Shown here: positions 8,685 to 19,910 of the stretch, piece after piece
Numbering within the stretch: position 1 is the first letter of the stretch
Layout of the letters: each line of letters begins with the position of its first letter
NCBI GenBank assembly: GCA_030145845.1
Contig: JAIXHJ010000004.1
Location: 1 to 64,000 of the forward strand
Length of the DNA: 64,000 bases
Reading direction: 5' to 3'
Source of the DNA: Pseudomonadota bacterium
GTDB taxonomy: Bacteria; Pseudomonadota; Gammaproteobacteria; Pseudomonadales; Oceanobacteraceae
Program-made: the position numbers and the translations under genes
The notes under the pieces: model-generated
The model's database searches: none
Told to the model about the DNA's origin: nothing
What the model saw: the letters and a program-made list of their open reading frames with translations, nothing else

Positions 8685-10865
8685 TTACTTCTGTGCAGCT
8701 TTGAACTTCAGGCGGTAAGCGTGCAGCAGCGGCTCGGTGTAACCGGCCGGCTGTTCTTTACCTTTGAAGATCAGGTCAGACGCTGCCTGGAAAGCGATGG
8801 TGTCGAAAGACGGCGCCATGGCGATGTAAGCCGGGTCGCCCGCATTCTGACCATCAACAACGGCAGCCATACGCTTCAGGCTGTCTTCAACCTGTTCACG
8901 GGTACAGATACCGTGTTCCAGCCAGTTAGCCACGTGCTGGGAAGAGATACGCAGCGTCGCGCGGTCTTCCATCAGGCCAACGTTGTGGATATCAGGTACT
9001 TTGGAACAGCCAACGCCCTGATCAACCCAGCGCACCACGTAACCCAGAATACCCTGACAGTTGTTATCCAGTTCTTTCTGAATGTCTTCCTGAGTCAGGG
9101 CAGCTGCCTGCTCTTTGCTCATCAGAGGAATCGTCAGAATGTCATCAACGGACGCGTGAGCGCGTTTTTTCAGCTCATCCTGTACCGCGAACACATCAAC
9201 TTTGTGATAGTGAGTCGCGTGCAGGGTCGCTGCAGTCGGAGACGGAACCCATGCTGTGTTGGCACCGGCTTTCGGGTGGCCGATTTTCTGTTCCATCATG
9301 GCAGCCATTTCATCCGGCATTGCCCACATACCTTTACCGATCTGTGAACGGCCCTGCAGGCCACATTCCAGACCTGTGTCCACGTTCCAGTTCTCGTAGG
9401 AGTTGATCCATACCTGCTGTTTCATGGTGGTCTTAGGTACGAACGGACCAGCCAGCATGGAGGTGTGAATTTCGTCACCGGTACGGTCAAGGAAACCGGT
9501 ATTGATGAATACCACACGGTCTTTGGCAGAACGGATACATTCTTTCAGGTTCACGGTGGTGCGACGCTCTTCGTCCATGATGCCCATCTTCATGGTGAAG
9601 CGTGGCAGGCCCAGTGCGTCTTCAACACGGCCGAACAGTTCATTGGCAAACGCCACTTCTTCAGGGCCGTGCATCTTCGGCTTAACGATGTTGACAGAAC
9701 CTGTGGTGGAGTTACGGAACGGCGCATTGCCTTTCAGGTCGTGGATAGCGATCAGCGTGGTGATCATGCCATCCATGATGCCTTCCGGTACTTCGTTACC
9801 GTCTTTGTCCAGCATGGCCGGGTTAGTCATCAGGTGACCAACGTTACGGATGAACAGCATGGAGCGGCCTTTCAGAGAGAAAGTTTCGCCGTTCAGGCCG
9901 GTGTATTCACGGTCAGCGTTCATCACACGGGTAAAGGTTTTACCACCTTTGGACACTTCTTCCGCCAGGTCGCCTTTCATCAGACCCAGCCAGTTTTTGT
10001 AGGTGATAACTTTGTCTTCGGCATCCACAGCCGCCACGGAGTCTTCACAGTCCATAATGGTGGTCAGGGCCGCTTCCATCAGGATGTCTTTCACGCCGGC
10101 GGCATCGGTAGAACCGACCGGAGTGGATGCATCGATCTGGATTTCGAAGTGCAGGCCATTGTTTTTCAGCAGCACTGCGGTCGGCGCCGCAGCATCACCG
10201 TGATAACCCTGCAGCTGCGCGTCGTCTTTCAGACCAGTGGTGGAACCATCCGCCAGTGTCACAACCAGCTTGCCACCTTCAATGGCGTATTGAGTGCTGT
10301 CAGCGTGGGAACCGGCGGCCAGAGGTGCAGCTTCGTTGAGGAAGTCACGGCCCCAGGCGATCACTTTGTCGCCACGGACTTTGTTGTAGCCGGCACCTTT
10401 CTCAGCACCGCCTTCTTCAGAAATTACGTCGGTACCGTACAGGGCATCATACAGTGAACCCCAGCGGGCGTTGGCTGCGTTCAGAGCGAAACGGGCATTC
10501 ATCACCGGTACAACCAGCTGCGGACCCGCCATCTGACCGATTTCCGGCTCTACGTTTTCTGTGGTTGCAGTGAAGTCTTCACCTTCCGGCAGCAGGTAAC
10601 CCAGTTCCTGCAGGAACGCTTTATATTCCGCAGCATTGTGTGGCTGACCTTTACGTTCAGTGTGATATGCGTCGATTTTTGCCTGAATAGCATCACGCTT
10701 GGCCAGCAGTGCTTTGTTCTTAGGTGCCAGGTCATTTACCAGAGTATCAAACTCAGCCCAGAATTTTTCGACGTCAACGCCGGTACCCGGAATCGCTTTT
10801 TCATTTACAAAGTCGTACAGTTCCTGAGCGACCTGAATGCCACCTTTCTGAACGTATCCAGTCAT
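8685..10865 (-). CDS. glcB: Malate synthase G
   Basis: Condenses glyoxylate and acetyl-CoA to malate in the glyoxylate/glycolate route; a cytoplasmic monomeric enzyme. The 726 residues match the G isoform (about 725) rather than the shorter A isoform. The sequence is family-like throughout, including [15 protein letters not shown], the [16 protein letters not shown] stretch and the C-terminal [20 protein letters not shown] region. The start at 10865 follows a GAGG Shine-Dalgarno at good spacing; four extra codons upstream lack one. It stands alone, with a terminator at its 3' end and a divergent neighbour, and no aceA is nearby. Confidence 0.95.
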   Translation of the reverse strand: MTGYVQKGGIQVAQELYDFVNEKAIPGTGVDVEKFWAEFDTLVNDLAPKNKALLAKRDAIQAKIDAYHTERKGQPHNAAEYKAFLQELGYLLPEGEDFTATTENVEPEIGQMAGPQLVVPVMNARFALNAANARWGSLYDALYGTDVISEEGGAEKGAGYNKVRGDKVIAWGRDFLNEAAPLAAGSHADSTQYAIEGGKLVVTLADGSTTGLKDDAQLQGYHGDAAAPTAVLLKNNGLHFEIQIDASTPVGSTDAAGVKDILMEAALTTIMDCEDSVAAVDAEDKVITYKNWLGLMKGDLAEEVSKGGKTFTRVMNADREYTGLNGETFSLKGRSMLFIRNVGHLMTNPAMLDKDGNEVPEGIMDGMITTLIAIHDLKGNAPFRNSTTGSVNIVKPKMHGPEEVAFANELFGRVEDALGLPRFTMKMGIMDEERRTTVNLKECIRSAKDRVVFINTGFLDRTGDEIHTSMLAGPFVPKTTMKQQVWINSYENWNVDTGLECGLQGRSQIGKGMWAMPDEMAAMMEQKIGHPKAGANTAWVPSPTAATLHATHYHKVDVFAVQDELKKRAHASVDDILTIPLMSKEQAAALTQEDIQKELDNNCQGILGYVVRWVDQGVGCSKVPDIHNVGLMEDRATLRISSQHVANWLEHGICTREQVEDSLKRMAAVVDGQNAGDPAYIAMAPSFDTIAFQAASDLIFKGKEQPAGYTEPLLHAYRLKFKAAQK

Positions 10866-11133
10866 TTTCAGCCTCAATTATCGTGTTTCTTACCCAAACA
10901 TAGGGTGGGTGGGTGTCAGCCATGCACCGGAGCGCTGGCTAAAGTGGGCCGAGTATACCTCAGAGGCCGCATCACCCGAATCTATTATTACTGATACCCT
11001 GTATAAAGGGCATGAATAACCCAGCCACCGCCGGCCCGCGGAATCTGTCTTTTCACACTGACGACTTACCCTGCCCCGGCCACTCTCTGCTATTGTTCGC
11101 CTCTTTGCCTTATTTACCCCAGCGGACGCTTCC
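10866..11133. promoter_or_regulatory. Divergent intergenic region glcB / nucleoside-gate gene
   Basis: A 268-base divergent region that must carry both promoters. A TATACT hexamer on the minus strand (about 10952-10957) is a plausible -10 for glcB, but its -35 is poor. No operator could be named. Confidence 0.35.
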
Positions 11134-12078
11134 ATGGATCAGATTGCCAGCACCATTCTCGGCTCCGGCCGCTCAGCGGTTGAACTCGCCCTGTTTATTC
11201 TTCTGCCCATTATGATTGTGATGCTCAGCATCATGCGCTGGCTTGAAGTCAGGGGATTACTGAACCGCATCGTGCTGCTGGTCGCCCCACTACTGCGCCC
11301 GTTTGGCCTGACCGGGCTGGGCGTTTTTGCCCTGATTCAGGTGTCGATGGTCAGTTTTGCCGCGCCGATTGCAACCCTGGCCATTATGGCCAGAAACGGA
11401 TCATCGCCACGCCATATCGCTGCCACCCTGACCCTGGTTCTGTCACTGGCCCAGGCCAATGTGGTCTTCCCAATGGCCGCTGCCGGCCTCAATGTACCGG
11501 TCACACTCGGCATCGCCATCATCAGCGCCCTGCTGGCCGCCGCCTGCACGTATCTGCTGTTCGGCCGCCACCTGAGCAATCAGGAGATTACCCCGGATGA
11601 TAACGAACTGCTGCCGGAAAACAGTGACGGACAGTCCGGCCTGCTGGACGTGATCCGCCGCGCCGGCCAGGACGCCTGGAACATTGCCCTTGGCGCCCTG
11701 CCACTGCTGGTGGTCGCATTGGTGGCGGTCAACCTGCTGCGTCTGACCGGCCTGATTGATGGCCTTGAAACCCTGTTCTCGCCGCTGTTCAGCGCGCTGG
11801 ATTATCCGCAGCAGACACTGCTGCTGGCCTTCACCAAGTACATTGCCGGCGGCACCGCCATGATGGGTATTGCCATGGAACAGACCAGCCTGGGTCTGAT
11901 GGATGCACGCGACATTAACCTGCTGGCCGGCCTGCTCATCTGTCCGCTGGACGTTGCTGGTGTAGCCATTCTGGCCGCGGCCGGTAAGCGCGTCGGCGCC
12001 GTGGTAAAACCGGCGGTTCTCGGTGCTCTGGTGGGGATTGCCTTACGGGTGGTCACTCATTACTGGCTGTACGCCTGA
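11134..12078 (+). CDS. Nucleoside-recognition (Gate) domain membrane protein
   Basis: A 314-residue polytopic protein with two Gate-type halves, separated by a hydrophilic acidic loop (about residues 150-175, QEITPDDNELLPENSDGQ). The paired hydrophobic segments and Gly/Ala-rich re-entrant stretches resemble the spore maturation SpmA/SpmB and nucleoside-recognition families. Substrate cannot be told from sequence. The gene is monocistronic, with a terminator 4 bases past its stop. Confidence 0.7.
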   Translation: MDQIASTILGSGRSAVELALFILLPIMIVMLSIMRWLEVRGLLNRIVLLVAPLLRPFGLTGLGVFALIQVSMVSFAAPIATLAIMARNGSSPRHIAATLTLVLSLAQANVVFPMAAAGLNVPVTLGIAIISALLAAACTYLLFGRHLSNQEITPDDNELLPENSDGQSGLLDVIRRAGQDAWNIALGALPLLVVALVAVNLLRLTGLIDGLETLFSPLFSALDYPQQTLLLAFTKYIAGGTAMMGIAMEQTSLGLMDARDINLLAGLLICPLDVAGVAILAAAGKRVGAVVKPAVLGALVGIALRVVTHYWLYA

Positions 12079-12081
12079 AAC

Positions 12082-12108
12082 AAAAAAGCGGCCGGAAGGC
12101 CGCTTTTT
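12082..12108. terminator. Bidirectional terminator
   Basis: AGCGGCC/GGCCGCT stem with GGAA loop, preceded by A6 and followed by T5. It lies between two convergent genes (stops at 12078 and 12124) and can serve both. Confidence 0.85.
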
Positions 12109-12123
12109 CTGTGCTTGCAGAGA

Positions 12124-15093
12124 TCAGAGCGTTTCCCAGCTGCCGTCAATATAACGGATCACCCACACGCCACTCTCCTGACGGATACTGCCGTACACCA
12201 CATCACGGAAGTTGAGGTAGTACACCGCATCATCCAGCGTACTTTCAGCACTGCTGTCTTCGGCAATATTATCGGTCACACACAGCTCATACTCGCCATC
12301 GTCATTGGTGATGTACTTATAAGGCAGCGGCGTAGTGCCGTAACTGCGTTTAAGGTACAGACCCAGACTACTGTCGACTGTTTCTGTGGTACCGCTGTCG
12401 AGGCTGAGGGAGACACCATCCTTGTAGATTACCGCACTGCCACTGATGTCAAAATTCGAATCGGTATCATATGCCAGTACGATGCGGTCCAGATCTGAAC
12501 CGGTGCCGACGTAAACATCCCCTGAGGTACTGGTGGATGAATAATCATGTGACAGCGCCGCCTGCAGTGTGTATTTGTCGGCGGTACTGGCATAAGCGAC
12601 CATATCGAACAGAGTTTTCGGTTCATCATACAGACGCACATAGGTACGCAGACGGGCTGCTGACAGGCCCAGCACAATCGGTTCATACAGCGTACCACTG
12701 AGAGTAGCGGAACCACCCTCTGCCAGAGGCGTCATCACATAACAGCCATCACTGTCCGCCCCATCATCCGGCCAGCTGACAAAATAATCACCACGACCGG
12801 ATACGCTAATGCGGGACAGCAGACCGGCTTCCCACAGGTCCTGAATATCTTCGTCTGTATCGCGGGCTTCATAAACCCGGGTTTTCGGATCACAGGTGCT
12901 CACTGACCAGTCCGCCGCAGTATCGGAATATTCCAGCTCACAGACTTCAACATCGTGGGTTTCAATGATTTCGTCAGTATCGTCATCATCATCGATGTCA
13001 TCGGAATCTTCCCGCTGCACGGTCGGATAGAAACGGTAGCGCGCTGACCCTTCTTCCAGTGGTTCACCATCCGCCGACAGACGTACATCCAGATAATCAA
13101 CCAGCGTTCCGGAAACTGTTTCGGTACCCCGCTCATACGCGACCAGATCACTGATCACGTCACCTTCAACAAAATCTGCTGACGTATTCGGTGTAAAGAA
13201 GCCATTAAACGAGGCAAATTCTTTTTCCGGATAATAATCAGAGGCATTTTCTGCCGTGGCGGCGATGTAAACCGTACTGTAATCACGGTCATCATCATCC
13301 TCATCGCCCACCACATCTGAAACACGGCCGTTCAGCACCACGGTATCAATGTTGAAATGCAGGTCAGATGAGGCATCCAGTGGGTCACGCACGCCGCGGT
13401 AAAACAGACGGAAACTGCCGGTCACTTCGGTTTCCTGATCGGTATCCACGTAACGCGGATCGTACAGGTCAAAATCAGACCAGCGGATTTCATAACCAAT
13501 GACTTCGTTATTATCCGGGTCATCCAGCGCACTGACTTCATCCGTGAAATACACCCGGATACCGGATGCTGACTCAATATCATTATCCGGATCATCATCT
13601 TCATAGGTGTTATCGACATCAAAACGCAGTACGACTTCGCCGCCGGTTTCAACCTCATAGCGGCCGGTAATCAGTACATCAATGGCATGCGATGACGACG
13701 GCGTATCATCATCGTCCGTGGTATTCACATCCGCCACCATCTGGCCAACACTGATTTCACCGCCATTCAGCGTCATCACCGCAGTGGCAGCGTTATAGCT
13801 GCAGCTGTCAATCCAGGCATCGGCGTTATAGGTGGCGTAGTCTGCACAGACATTACCGGAATCCGCCAGATAGGTCGTGGCATACAGCGCTTCGGTGTCC
13901 ACATAACGCTGTACAATGGTGTCCAGATCATCGGCATGGCTGTCGCCGATTTCTTTCAGCATGTCAGCGTAAGCATCAAGCTGATCTTTATAGCCATCTT
14001 CGAAGAAGTTTTCGTCGTAATCCCTCATCACACTGACGAACGCTTTGGCACGCAGGATACCCAGTTCGTAATCTTCCAGATCATCGCTGCTGAACAGCGA
14101 AGCCAGAGTGGCCGGTGTCACGCTGGTATAGGCATCGGCCTGCAGATCCGCCACTTCCGCTTCAAGACCGGTGATAACGGTACTGACATAAGTCTGCACC
14201 GTGCTGTTGGTCACCGTCAGGTTCTGCAGGTTTTCCACCGCGGCGTTATACAGAGTTTCCAGTGACAATGTACGGGCATTGCCGGACTGCAGCATCTGCC
14301 CGGCATCCGCACTGAACTCCCCCGCAACCGCTGCGGTAAAGCCGCTGCCGTAACTCTCTTCCAGATGACGCCAGGCAGCAACCAGCGCGCCGTAACGGAT
14401 AGCATTGGTGGCAGCCGTCAGACTGTTATCCGACCATTCGTTAATCTGAGTCAGATCGGCGGGCTCAGAACCTTCCACGCTGTCGACATTAAAAACGCGC
14501 GACACCTGCGAAATTGCCTGTTCAACGGAATATGGCGAGTAATAGCCGGTCGCCGACCAGGCCGCATCGCTTTCACTGTAGACATAATCGTAGGCCAGCT
14601 GGGCAGCCAGATCGGTTAACGGCGTGACGCGGATCAGTTCATTTTTATTCAGGTCATAAGAAACCGCGCGCCAGCCCATACCGGAGGTGGTTTCCATATC
14701 ATCGCCGAAGGCATACGACGTACCATCGTCGCTGCAGCCATCGACCCACTGACAACGGACGGTGGTGCCGTCGGTGTCGGTATTATCATCATACTGGCGT
14801 CCGACCAGCTCAAAATACGAGACCTCTTCGCTGTAGACCGTCGCATCGGCGTAGCCATTTTCGTCAGTCTCGTAGTAAACGCCATCCAGACGCCCTTCGG
14901 AATCGGTATCAATCTGACCACCTTCGGTCACCGAGGCAATGCGCACCAGACCATATTCGATGTCTTCCTGCCCCACCTGAACCTTGATGCTGACGGTGGA
15001 CGATGAGGACGATCCGCTGTCACTGCAGCCGGCCAGCAGGGCCGCGGCCAGAGGGGCCAGGATCAGAGGTGAAAAAACGTTCTTAACTGCCAT
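12124..15093 (-). CDS. Giant lipoprotein of unknown function, paralogue of 5526-8552
   Basis: A 989-residue lipoprotein (lipobox LLAGC, Cys23, +2 Ser) followed by a Ser-rich linker. It is strongly acidic with Asp runs (for example DSDDIDDDDDTDE) and Ser/Thr/Tyr-rich strands. A helical block near residues 140-300 (LTDLAAQLAYDYVY, YGALVAAWRHLEE) parallels the other giant lipoprotein, as does the C-terminus (VWVIRYIDGSWETL). The start at 15093 is chosen because it puts the signal peptide at the N-terminus; a longer frame adds 51 charged residues without family support. No clear Shine-Dalgarno is seen. Unlike its paralogue it has no adjacent barrel gene. The acidity suggests calcium binding or surface exposure, unproven. 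Confidence 0.72.
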   Translation of the reverse strand: MAVKNVFSPLILAPLAAALLAGCSDSGSSSSSTVSIKVQVGQEDIEYGLVRIASVTEGGQIDTDSEGRLDGVYYETDENGYADATVYSEEVSYFELVGRQYDDNTDTDGTTVRCQWVDGCSDDGTSYAFGDDMETTSGMGWRAVSYDLNKNELIRVTPLTDLAAQLAYDYVYSESDAAWSATGYYSPYSVEQAISQVSRVFNVDSVEGSEPADLTQINEWSDNSLTAATNAIRYGALVAAWRHLEESYGSGFTAAVAGEFSADAGQMLQSGNARTLSLETLYNAAVENLQNLTVTNSTVQTYVSTVITGLEAEVADLQADAYTSVTPATLASLFSSDDLEDYELGILRAKAFVSVMRDYDENFFEDGYKDQLDAYADMLKEIGDSHADDLDTIVQRYVDTEALYATTYLADSGNVCADYATYNADAWIDSCSYNAATAVMTLNGGEISVGQMVADVNTTDDDDTPSSSHAIDVLITGRYEVETGGEVVLRFDVDNTYEDDDPDNDIESASGIRVYFTDEVSALDDPDNNEVIGYEIRWSDFDLYDPRYVDTDQETEVTGSFRLFYRGVRDPLDASSDLHFNIDTVVLNGRVSDVVGDEDDDDRDYSTVYIAATAENASDYYPEKEFASFNGFFTPNTSADFVEGDVISDLVAYERGTETVSGTLVDYLDVRLSADGEPLEEGSARYRFYPTVQREDSDDIDDDDDTDEIIETHDVEVCELEYSDTAADWSVSTCDPKTRVYEARDTDEDIQDLWEAGLLSRISVSGRGDYFVSWPDDGADSDGCYVMTPLAEGGSATLSGTLYEPIVLGLSAARLRTYVRLYDEPKTLFDMVAYASTADKYTLQAALSHDYSSTSTSGDVYVGTGSDLDRIVLAYDTDSNFDISGSAVIYKDGVSLSLDSGTTETVDSSLGLYLKRSYGTTPLPYKYITNDDGEYELCVTDNIAEDSSAESTLDDAVYYLNFRDVVYGSIRQESGVWVIRYIDGSWETL

Positions 15094-15319
15094 AAAAGAA
15101 GAGTCGCTCTGCCAAACGGGTACGCGCCACCCGCGGTTCTGAAAAAGGTGCCTATCATAACAGGCTTTAGCGGCCTTGATAGTCTTTAACCGGTAAGGAA
15201 GTGCATAGACTCTGCGTTCAGCGCCGGGTTCCACGCCGGCCGGCATTTACACTATGCTGAAGGCAGGCGAATCCGTTAGAATGCGCGCCGTTTTTACTTC
15301 CCGTCAGCGGTTTTTTCCC

Positions 15320-16153
15320 ATGCAGTTATTTGTCGAACAGTTAACCAATGTTGATTTCAGCTATCTCGACCCGGAACGGGGTCTGGTCGGCGAAACCTGG
15401 TGGGCATCTGCCGTACTCGACGGTGTTCTGGATGACCAGGGCATGGTCTGTGATTTCGGTATCGTCAAGAAAACCCTGCGTCACTGGCTGGATAATGAAG
15501 TCGATCACCGTCTGCTGGTACCGGCAAAATCCCCGGCCCTGACGCTGCATCAGTATGACCACAGCGTTGAACTGGAATGGACTTTCGCCGACGGCGGCCG
15601 CATCAGCATGGCAGCCCCGCGCCAGGCGGTGGCTCTGGTGGATGCCGAAACCATCAGTGCGGAATCCGTGGCCCTCTGGTGCCGCGAACAACTGCGCAGC
15701 CATTTCCCGGTGAATGTGGAACAGCTCACCCTGACCTTCTGCGAAGAAGAGATCCGCGGGGCGTATTATCACTACAGCCATGGTCTGAAAAAACATGCCG
15801 GAAACTGCCAGCGCATTGCCCATGGCCACCGCTCACGCATTGAAATCCGCCTCGCCGGTGAACGCTCTGCCGAGCTGGAACAGGCCTGGGCCGGACGCTG
15901 GGCCGATATTTACCTCGCCAGCCGCGAAGATCTGGTCAGTGATACCGACGGCCAGCTCAGCTTCGCTTATCAGGCCCAGCAGGGGGACTTTACGCTCAGC
16001 CTGCCGGCCCGCTGCTGTTATCTGATGGATACCGACACCACCGTCGAGTTTATTGCTGCCCATCTGGCAGAACAGGTCCGCAGCGCCTACCCATCAGTGG
16101 ATATAGAAGTCCGGGCGTTTGAAGGCGTTAATAAGGGCGCCATTGCCGGCTGA
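15320..16153 (+). CDS. Tandem 6-carboxytetrahydropterin synthase (QueD)-like protein
   Basis: Two fused PTPS/QueD folds in 277 residues. The first half keeps the GMVCDF element (42-46) and a catalytic-type Asp62-His63 pair but lacks the zinc histidines. The second half has His154, His159, Cys163 and the HGH motif (168-170), matching zinc ligands and catalytic Cys, but lacks the DF/DH elements. The halves therefore look complementary. QueD makes the queuosine precursor 6-carboxytetrahydropterin, and a queF gene lies elsewhere in the window (29534-30355). The start at 15320 matches the family N-terminus; a frame starting 22 codons earlier lacks support. Activity is likely but not certain. Confidence 0.7.
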   Translation: MQLFVEQLTNVDFSYLDPERGLVGETWWASAVLDGVLDDQGMVCDFGIVKKTLRHWLDNEVDHRLLVPAKSPALTLHQYDHSVELEWTFADGGRISMAAPRQAVALVDAETISAESVALWCREQLRSHFPVNVEQLTLTFCEEEIRGAYYHYSHGLKKHAGNCQRIAHGHRSRIEIRLAGERSAELEQAWAGRWADIYLASREDLVSDTDGQLSFAYQAQQGDFTLSLPARCCYLMDTDTTVEFIAAHLAEQVRSAYPSVDIEVRAFEGVNKGAIAG

Positions 16154-16179
16154 ATTCAAGCAACCGACAGAGAACCACT

Positions 16180-16536
16180 ATGAGTAATATTGAACGCCTG
16201 CAGAGTACCCCCCGCATGAGCCGTATTGTGCGGCACAACGGCACGGTTTACCTCTGCGGCCAGACCGCCTGTGACGACAATCACCAGACCATTGAGGAGC
16301 AGACTCAGGGTTGTCTGGACAAAGTCGATGCCCTGCTGGCCGAAGCCGGCAGCGACCGTGACCATCTGCTGTCCGTCACCATCTATATCCGCGATATGAA
16401 AGACTTCGCCGCCATGAATGCCGTCTACGATGCCTGGGTGGCAGACGTCGGCAAGCCGGCCCGGGCCTGTGTTGAAGCCCGCATGGCGCGTCAGGACATT
16501 CTGGTTGAATTCAGTGTCGTGGCGGCGGAAAAATAA
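16180..16536 (+). CDS. RidA/YjgF family protein
   Basis: A small (118 aa) member of the RidA superfamily, whose best-known members hydrolyse reactive enamine/imine intermediates from amino-acid metabolism as cytoplasmic trimers. The sequence shows the VYLCGQ strand, a [17 protein letters not shown] helix, the SVTIYIRDM strand and a C-terminal [18 protein letters not shown] with the conserved Arg-before-Cys/Val and Glu. It lies 26 bases after the QueD-like gene and is probably co-transcribed with it. The precise RidA subgroup cannot be told. Confidence 0.85.
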   Translation: MSNIERLQSTPRMSRIVRHNGTVYLCGQTACDDNHQTIEEQTQGCLDKVDALLAEAGSDRDHLLSVTIYIRDMKDFAAMNAVYDAWVADVGKPARACVEARMARQDILVEFSVVAAEK

Positions 16537-16538
16537 GG

Positions 16539-17105
16539 TCAGCCTTCACTGACGTTCAGTCTTTGCCGCGAGCGGCGCTGTGCCAGCACAAACAACAGCA
16601 GCGCCGGCGGCAACAACCACCACAAGGCATCATGCAACTGTTCGGCATACTGACTGCCAAGCCAGAAAGCCACGCCAAACAGCATGCCGGCCCAGACCAG
16701 AATCGACAGCAGATTGGCCAGCGTAAACCCCGCCCCGGGCACCCGGGCGACCCCGCAGGCGATATAACCGAAAGTACGCAACCCCGGCATGCAGCGGATC
16801 AGCGCCAGCTGATGCAGCGGCGCCTGTTGCAATGGCCCGATATGATGAGCCACCAACGGGTGATCCGCCTTACGTCCCAGCCAGGGCCATAAATGCGCAC
16901 TGCGGCCCAGCAGATACAGTGCGGTATCGCCGATAAACATCCCCACGCAGACCGCTGCAAAGGCCATTGACGGTTCCATCTGCCCTGCCGACGCCAGCAG
17001 AGCCGCCGCCACAATCGCCAGATCCTCCAGCATAAACGTGGATATCACGACCGCCAGCACCAGCCAGCCAGGATTGTCGGAAAACAGCAGCAGGAATTCA
17101 GGCAT
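16539..17105 (-). CDS. DedA (VTT domain) family membrane protein
   Basis: A 188-residue protein of the DedA/VTT family, whose members include undecaprenyl-phosphate and phospholipid flippases. Visible hallmarks are an early acidic helix (STFMLEDLAIVAAALLA), a GDTALYLLGR segment and the R-x-M-P-G-x-R motif (RCMPGLRTFGYIACG). Four to five hydrophobic segments fit the fold. It is convergent with the RidA gene, with two bases between the stops. Confidence 0.8.
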   Translation of the reverse strand: MPEFLLLFSDNPGWLVLAVVISTFMLEDLAIVAAALLASAGQMEPSMAFAAVCVGMFIGDTALYLLGRSAHLWPWLGRKADHPLVAHHIGPLQQAPLHQLALIRCMPGLRTFGYIACGVARVPGAGFTLANLLSILVWAGMLFGVAFWLGSQYAEQLHDALWWLLPPALLLFVLAQRRSRQRLNVSEG

Positions 17106-17214
17106 AAAACTGCGCAGCCAGATAAAAGCGGCTATTCAGCCAGTCGCGTATGACAGACAGATGACAGTCTGGGCTGCGCCGGCAACAGAATTTTCGCCAC
17201 GAAAGCTGAGTTAA

Positions 17215-18660
<1,446 letters not shown>

Positions 18661-18677
18661 TCTGACGTACACTGCCA

Positions 18678-18713
18678 GCCTCCTGCAGGGTTACCTGCCG
18701 GAGGCTTTTTTGT
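18678..18713 (+). terminator. Terminator after purB
   Basis: GCCTCC-x-GCAGG / CCTGC-x-GGAGGC interrupted stem with a GTTA loop, followed by T6. It lies 18 bases past the purB stop. Confidence 0.85.
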
Positions 18714-18740
18714 TTCTGTTATTCAACCTGAGTACCCGAT

Positions 18741-19910
18741 ATGCACCTTCTTGGCGACCTGACTGTTGAAGAATTCCTGCGCGATTACTGGCACAAAAAA
18801 CCCCTGCTGATCCGCAATGCCTGGCCCGGTTTTGAGCCACTGTTATCCGCCCAGGAGCTGGCCGGCCTGAGCCTGGAAGAGGAAATCGAATCGCGTATCG
18901 TTGAAGAACAGGGCAAAGACGGCCCCTGGTCTATCCGCAAAGGGCCGTTCAGCGAAGATGATTATCAGGCTCTGCCGGAAAGCCACTGGACACTGCTGGT
19001 GCAGGCCGTCGACCACTGGATTCCGGAAGCCGCTGCCCTGCTGGAGCATTTCCGCTTCATTCCCGGCTGGCGTATTGATGATCTGATGATCAGCTATGCC
19101 GTGGACGGTGGCTCCGTTGGCCCGCATTACGATCAGTACGACGTATTCCTGCTGCAGGCAGAAGGTCAGCGCGAATGGCGTATTGGCCAGATGTGCGGTG
19201 AAGATACGCCTTTCCTCAAGGGACCGAAGATCCGCATTCTGGAAAACTTTGAAGAATCCGGACGCTGGGTACTGAATCCGGGCGATATGCTTTACCTGCC
19301 ACCGGCTCTGGCCCACTACGGCATCGCTCAGGGCGAGTGTCAGACATACAGCATCGGCTTCCGCGCGCCGGCGCTGGCTGAGCTGGCCCCCATGGTACTG
19401 GACGACGTGATGGACCATGCCTGTGACGATCAGCGCTATGCCGACCCGGATCTGGCGCCGCAGACCACCCCGGGCCTGATTGATCATGCTGCCGCCAACC
19501 GTCTGCGTGCCCTGCTCATGTCTGCGATCAGTGATGATGCCCGCCTGCAGAGTATCCTCGGTCGCCTGATGACCGAAGCCAAATACCCGGAACACCTGCC
19601 GGACAGCATTGATCTGCCCGACGACACCAGCGTCACCACCCTGCTGAGTCAGGCCGCAGTCTGGCAGAAAGCCGAATTTGCCCGTTTCGCTTACAGCGAA
19701 CACCCCGATCACTGCTGTTTCTATGCGCTGGGCGAATGCCACAGGCTGCCGCCAGAAAATCTGCCATTGGTTGCTGAACTGGCGAATAACAGCCAATATG
19801 ACAGCAAGACGCTGAAGGCACTGATTGCGGGCAGTGACGCCGCGCAATTAGTCAGAAGCCTGATGTCGCGTCAGATGTTGTATAACCCAGAGGCAGACTA
19901 TGGAAATTGA
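18741..19910 (+). CDS. roxA: Ribosomal protein L16 arginine 3-hydroxylase (JmjC cupin)
   Basis: An Fe(II)/2-oxoglutarate oxygenase of the YcfD/RoxA family that hydroxylates an arginine in 50S protein L16. In 389 residues it shows the metal triad context HYDQYD (His-x-Asp) and a distal His in PPALAHYGIA, within a JmjC cupin, followed by a winged-helix-like C-terminal part. The N-terminus (FLRDYWHKKPLLIRNA) is typical. The next gene starts 11 bases before its stop, so the two are coupled. Confidence 0.9.
   Translation: MHLLGDLTVEEFLRDYWHKKPLLIRNAWPGFEPLLSAQELAGLSLEEEIESRIVEEQGKDGPWSIRKGPFSEDDYQALPESHWTLLVQAVDHWIPEAAALLEHFRFIPGWRIDDLMISYAVDGGSVGPHYDQYDVFLLQAEGQREWRIGQMCGEDTPFLKGPKIRILENFEESGRWVLNPGDMLYLPPALAHYGIAQGECQTYSIGFRAPALAELAPMVLDDVMDHACDDQRYADPDLAPQTTPGLIDHAAANRLRALLMSAISDDARLQSILGRLMTEAKYPEHLPDSIDLPDDTSVTTLLSQAAVWQKAEFARFAYSEHPDHCCFYALGECHRLPPENLPLVAELANNSQYDSKTLKALIAGSDAAQLVRSLMSRQMLYNPEADYGN

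Noticed and set aside
9465..10457. 330-codon open frame on the plus strand opposite glcB
   Set aside because: Lies wholly inside malate synthase, has no ribosome-binding site or recognisable domain; it is a shadow of the real gene.
15246..15319. N-terminal extension of the QueD-like protein from 15254
   Set aside because: The extra 22 residues cover a likely promoter (TTAGAAT) and do not resemble the family.
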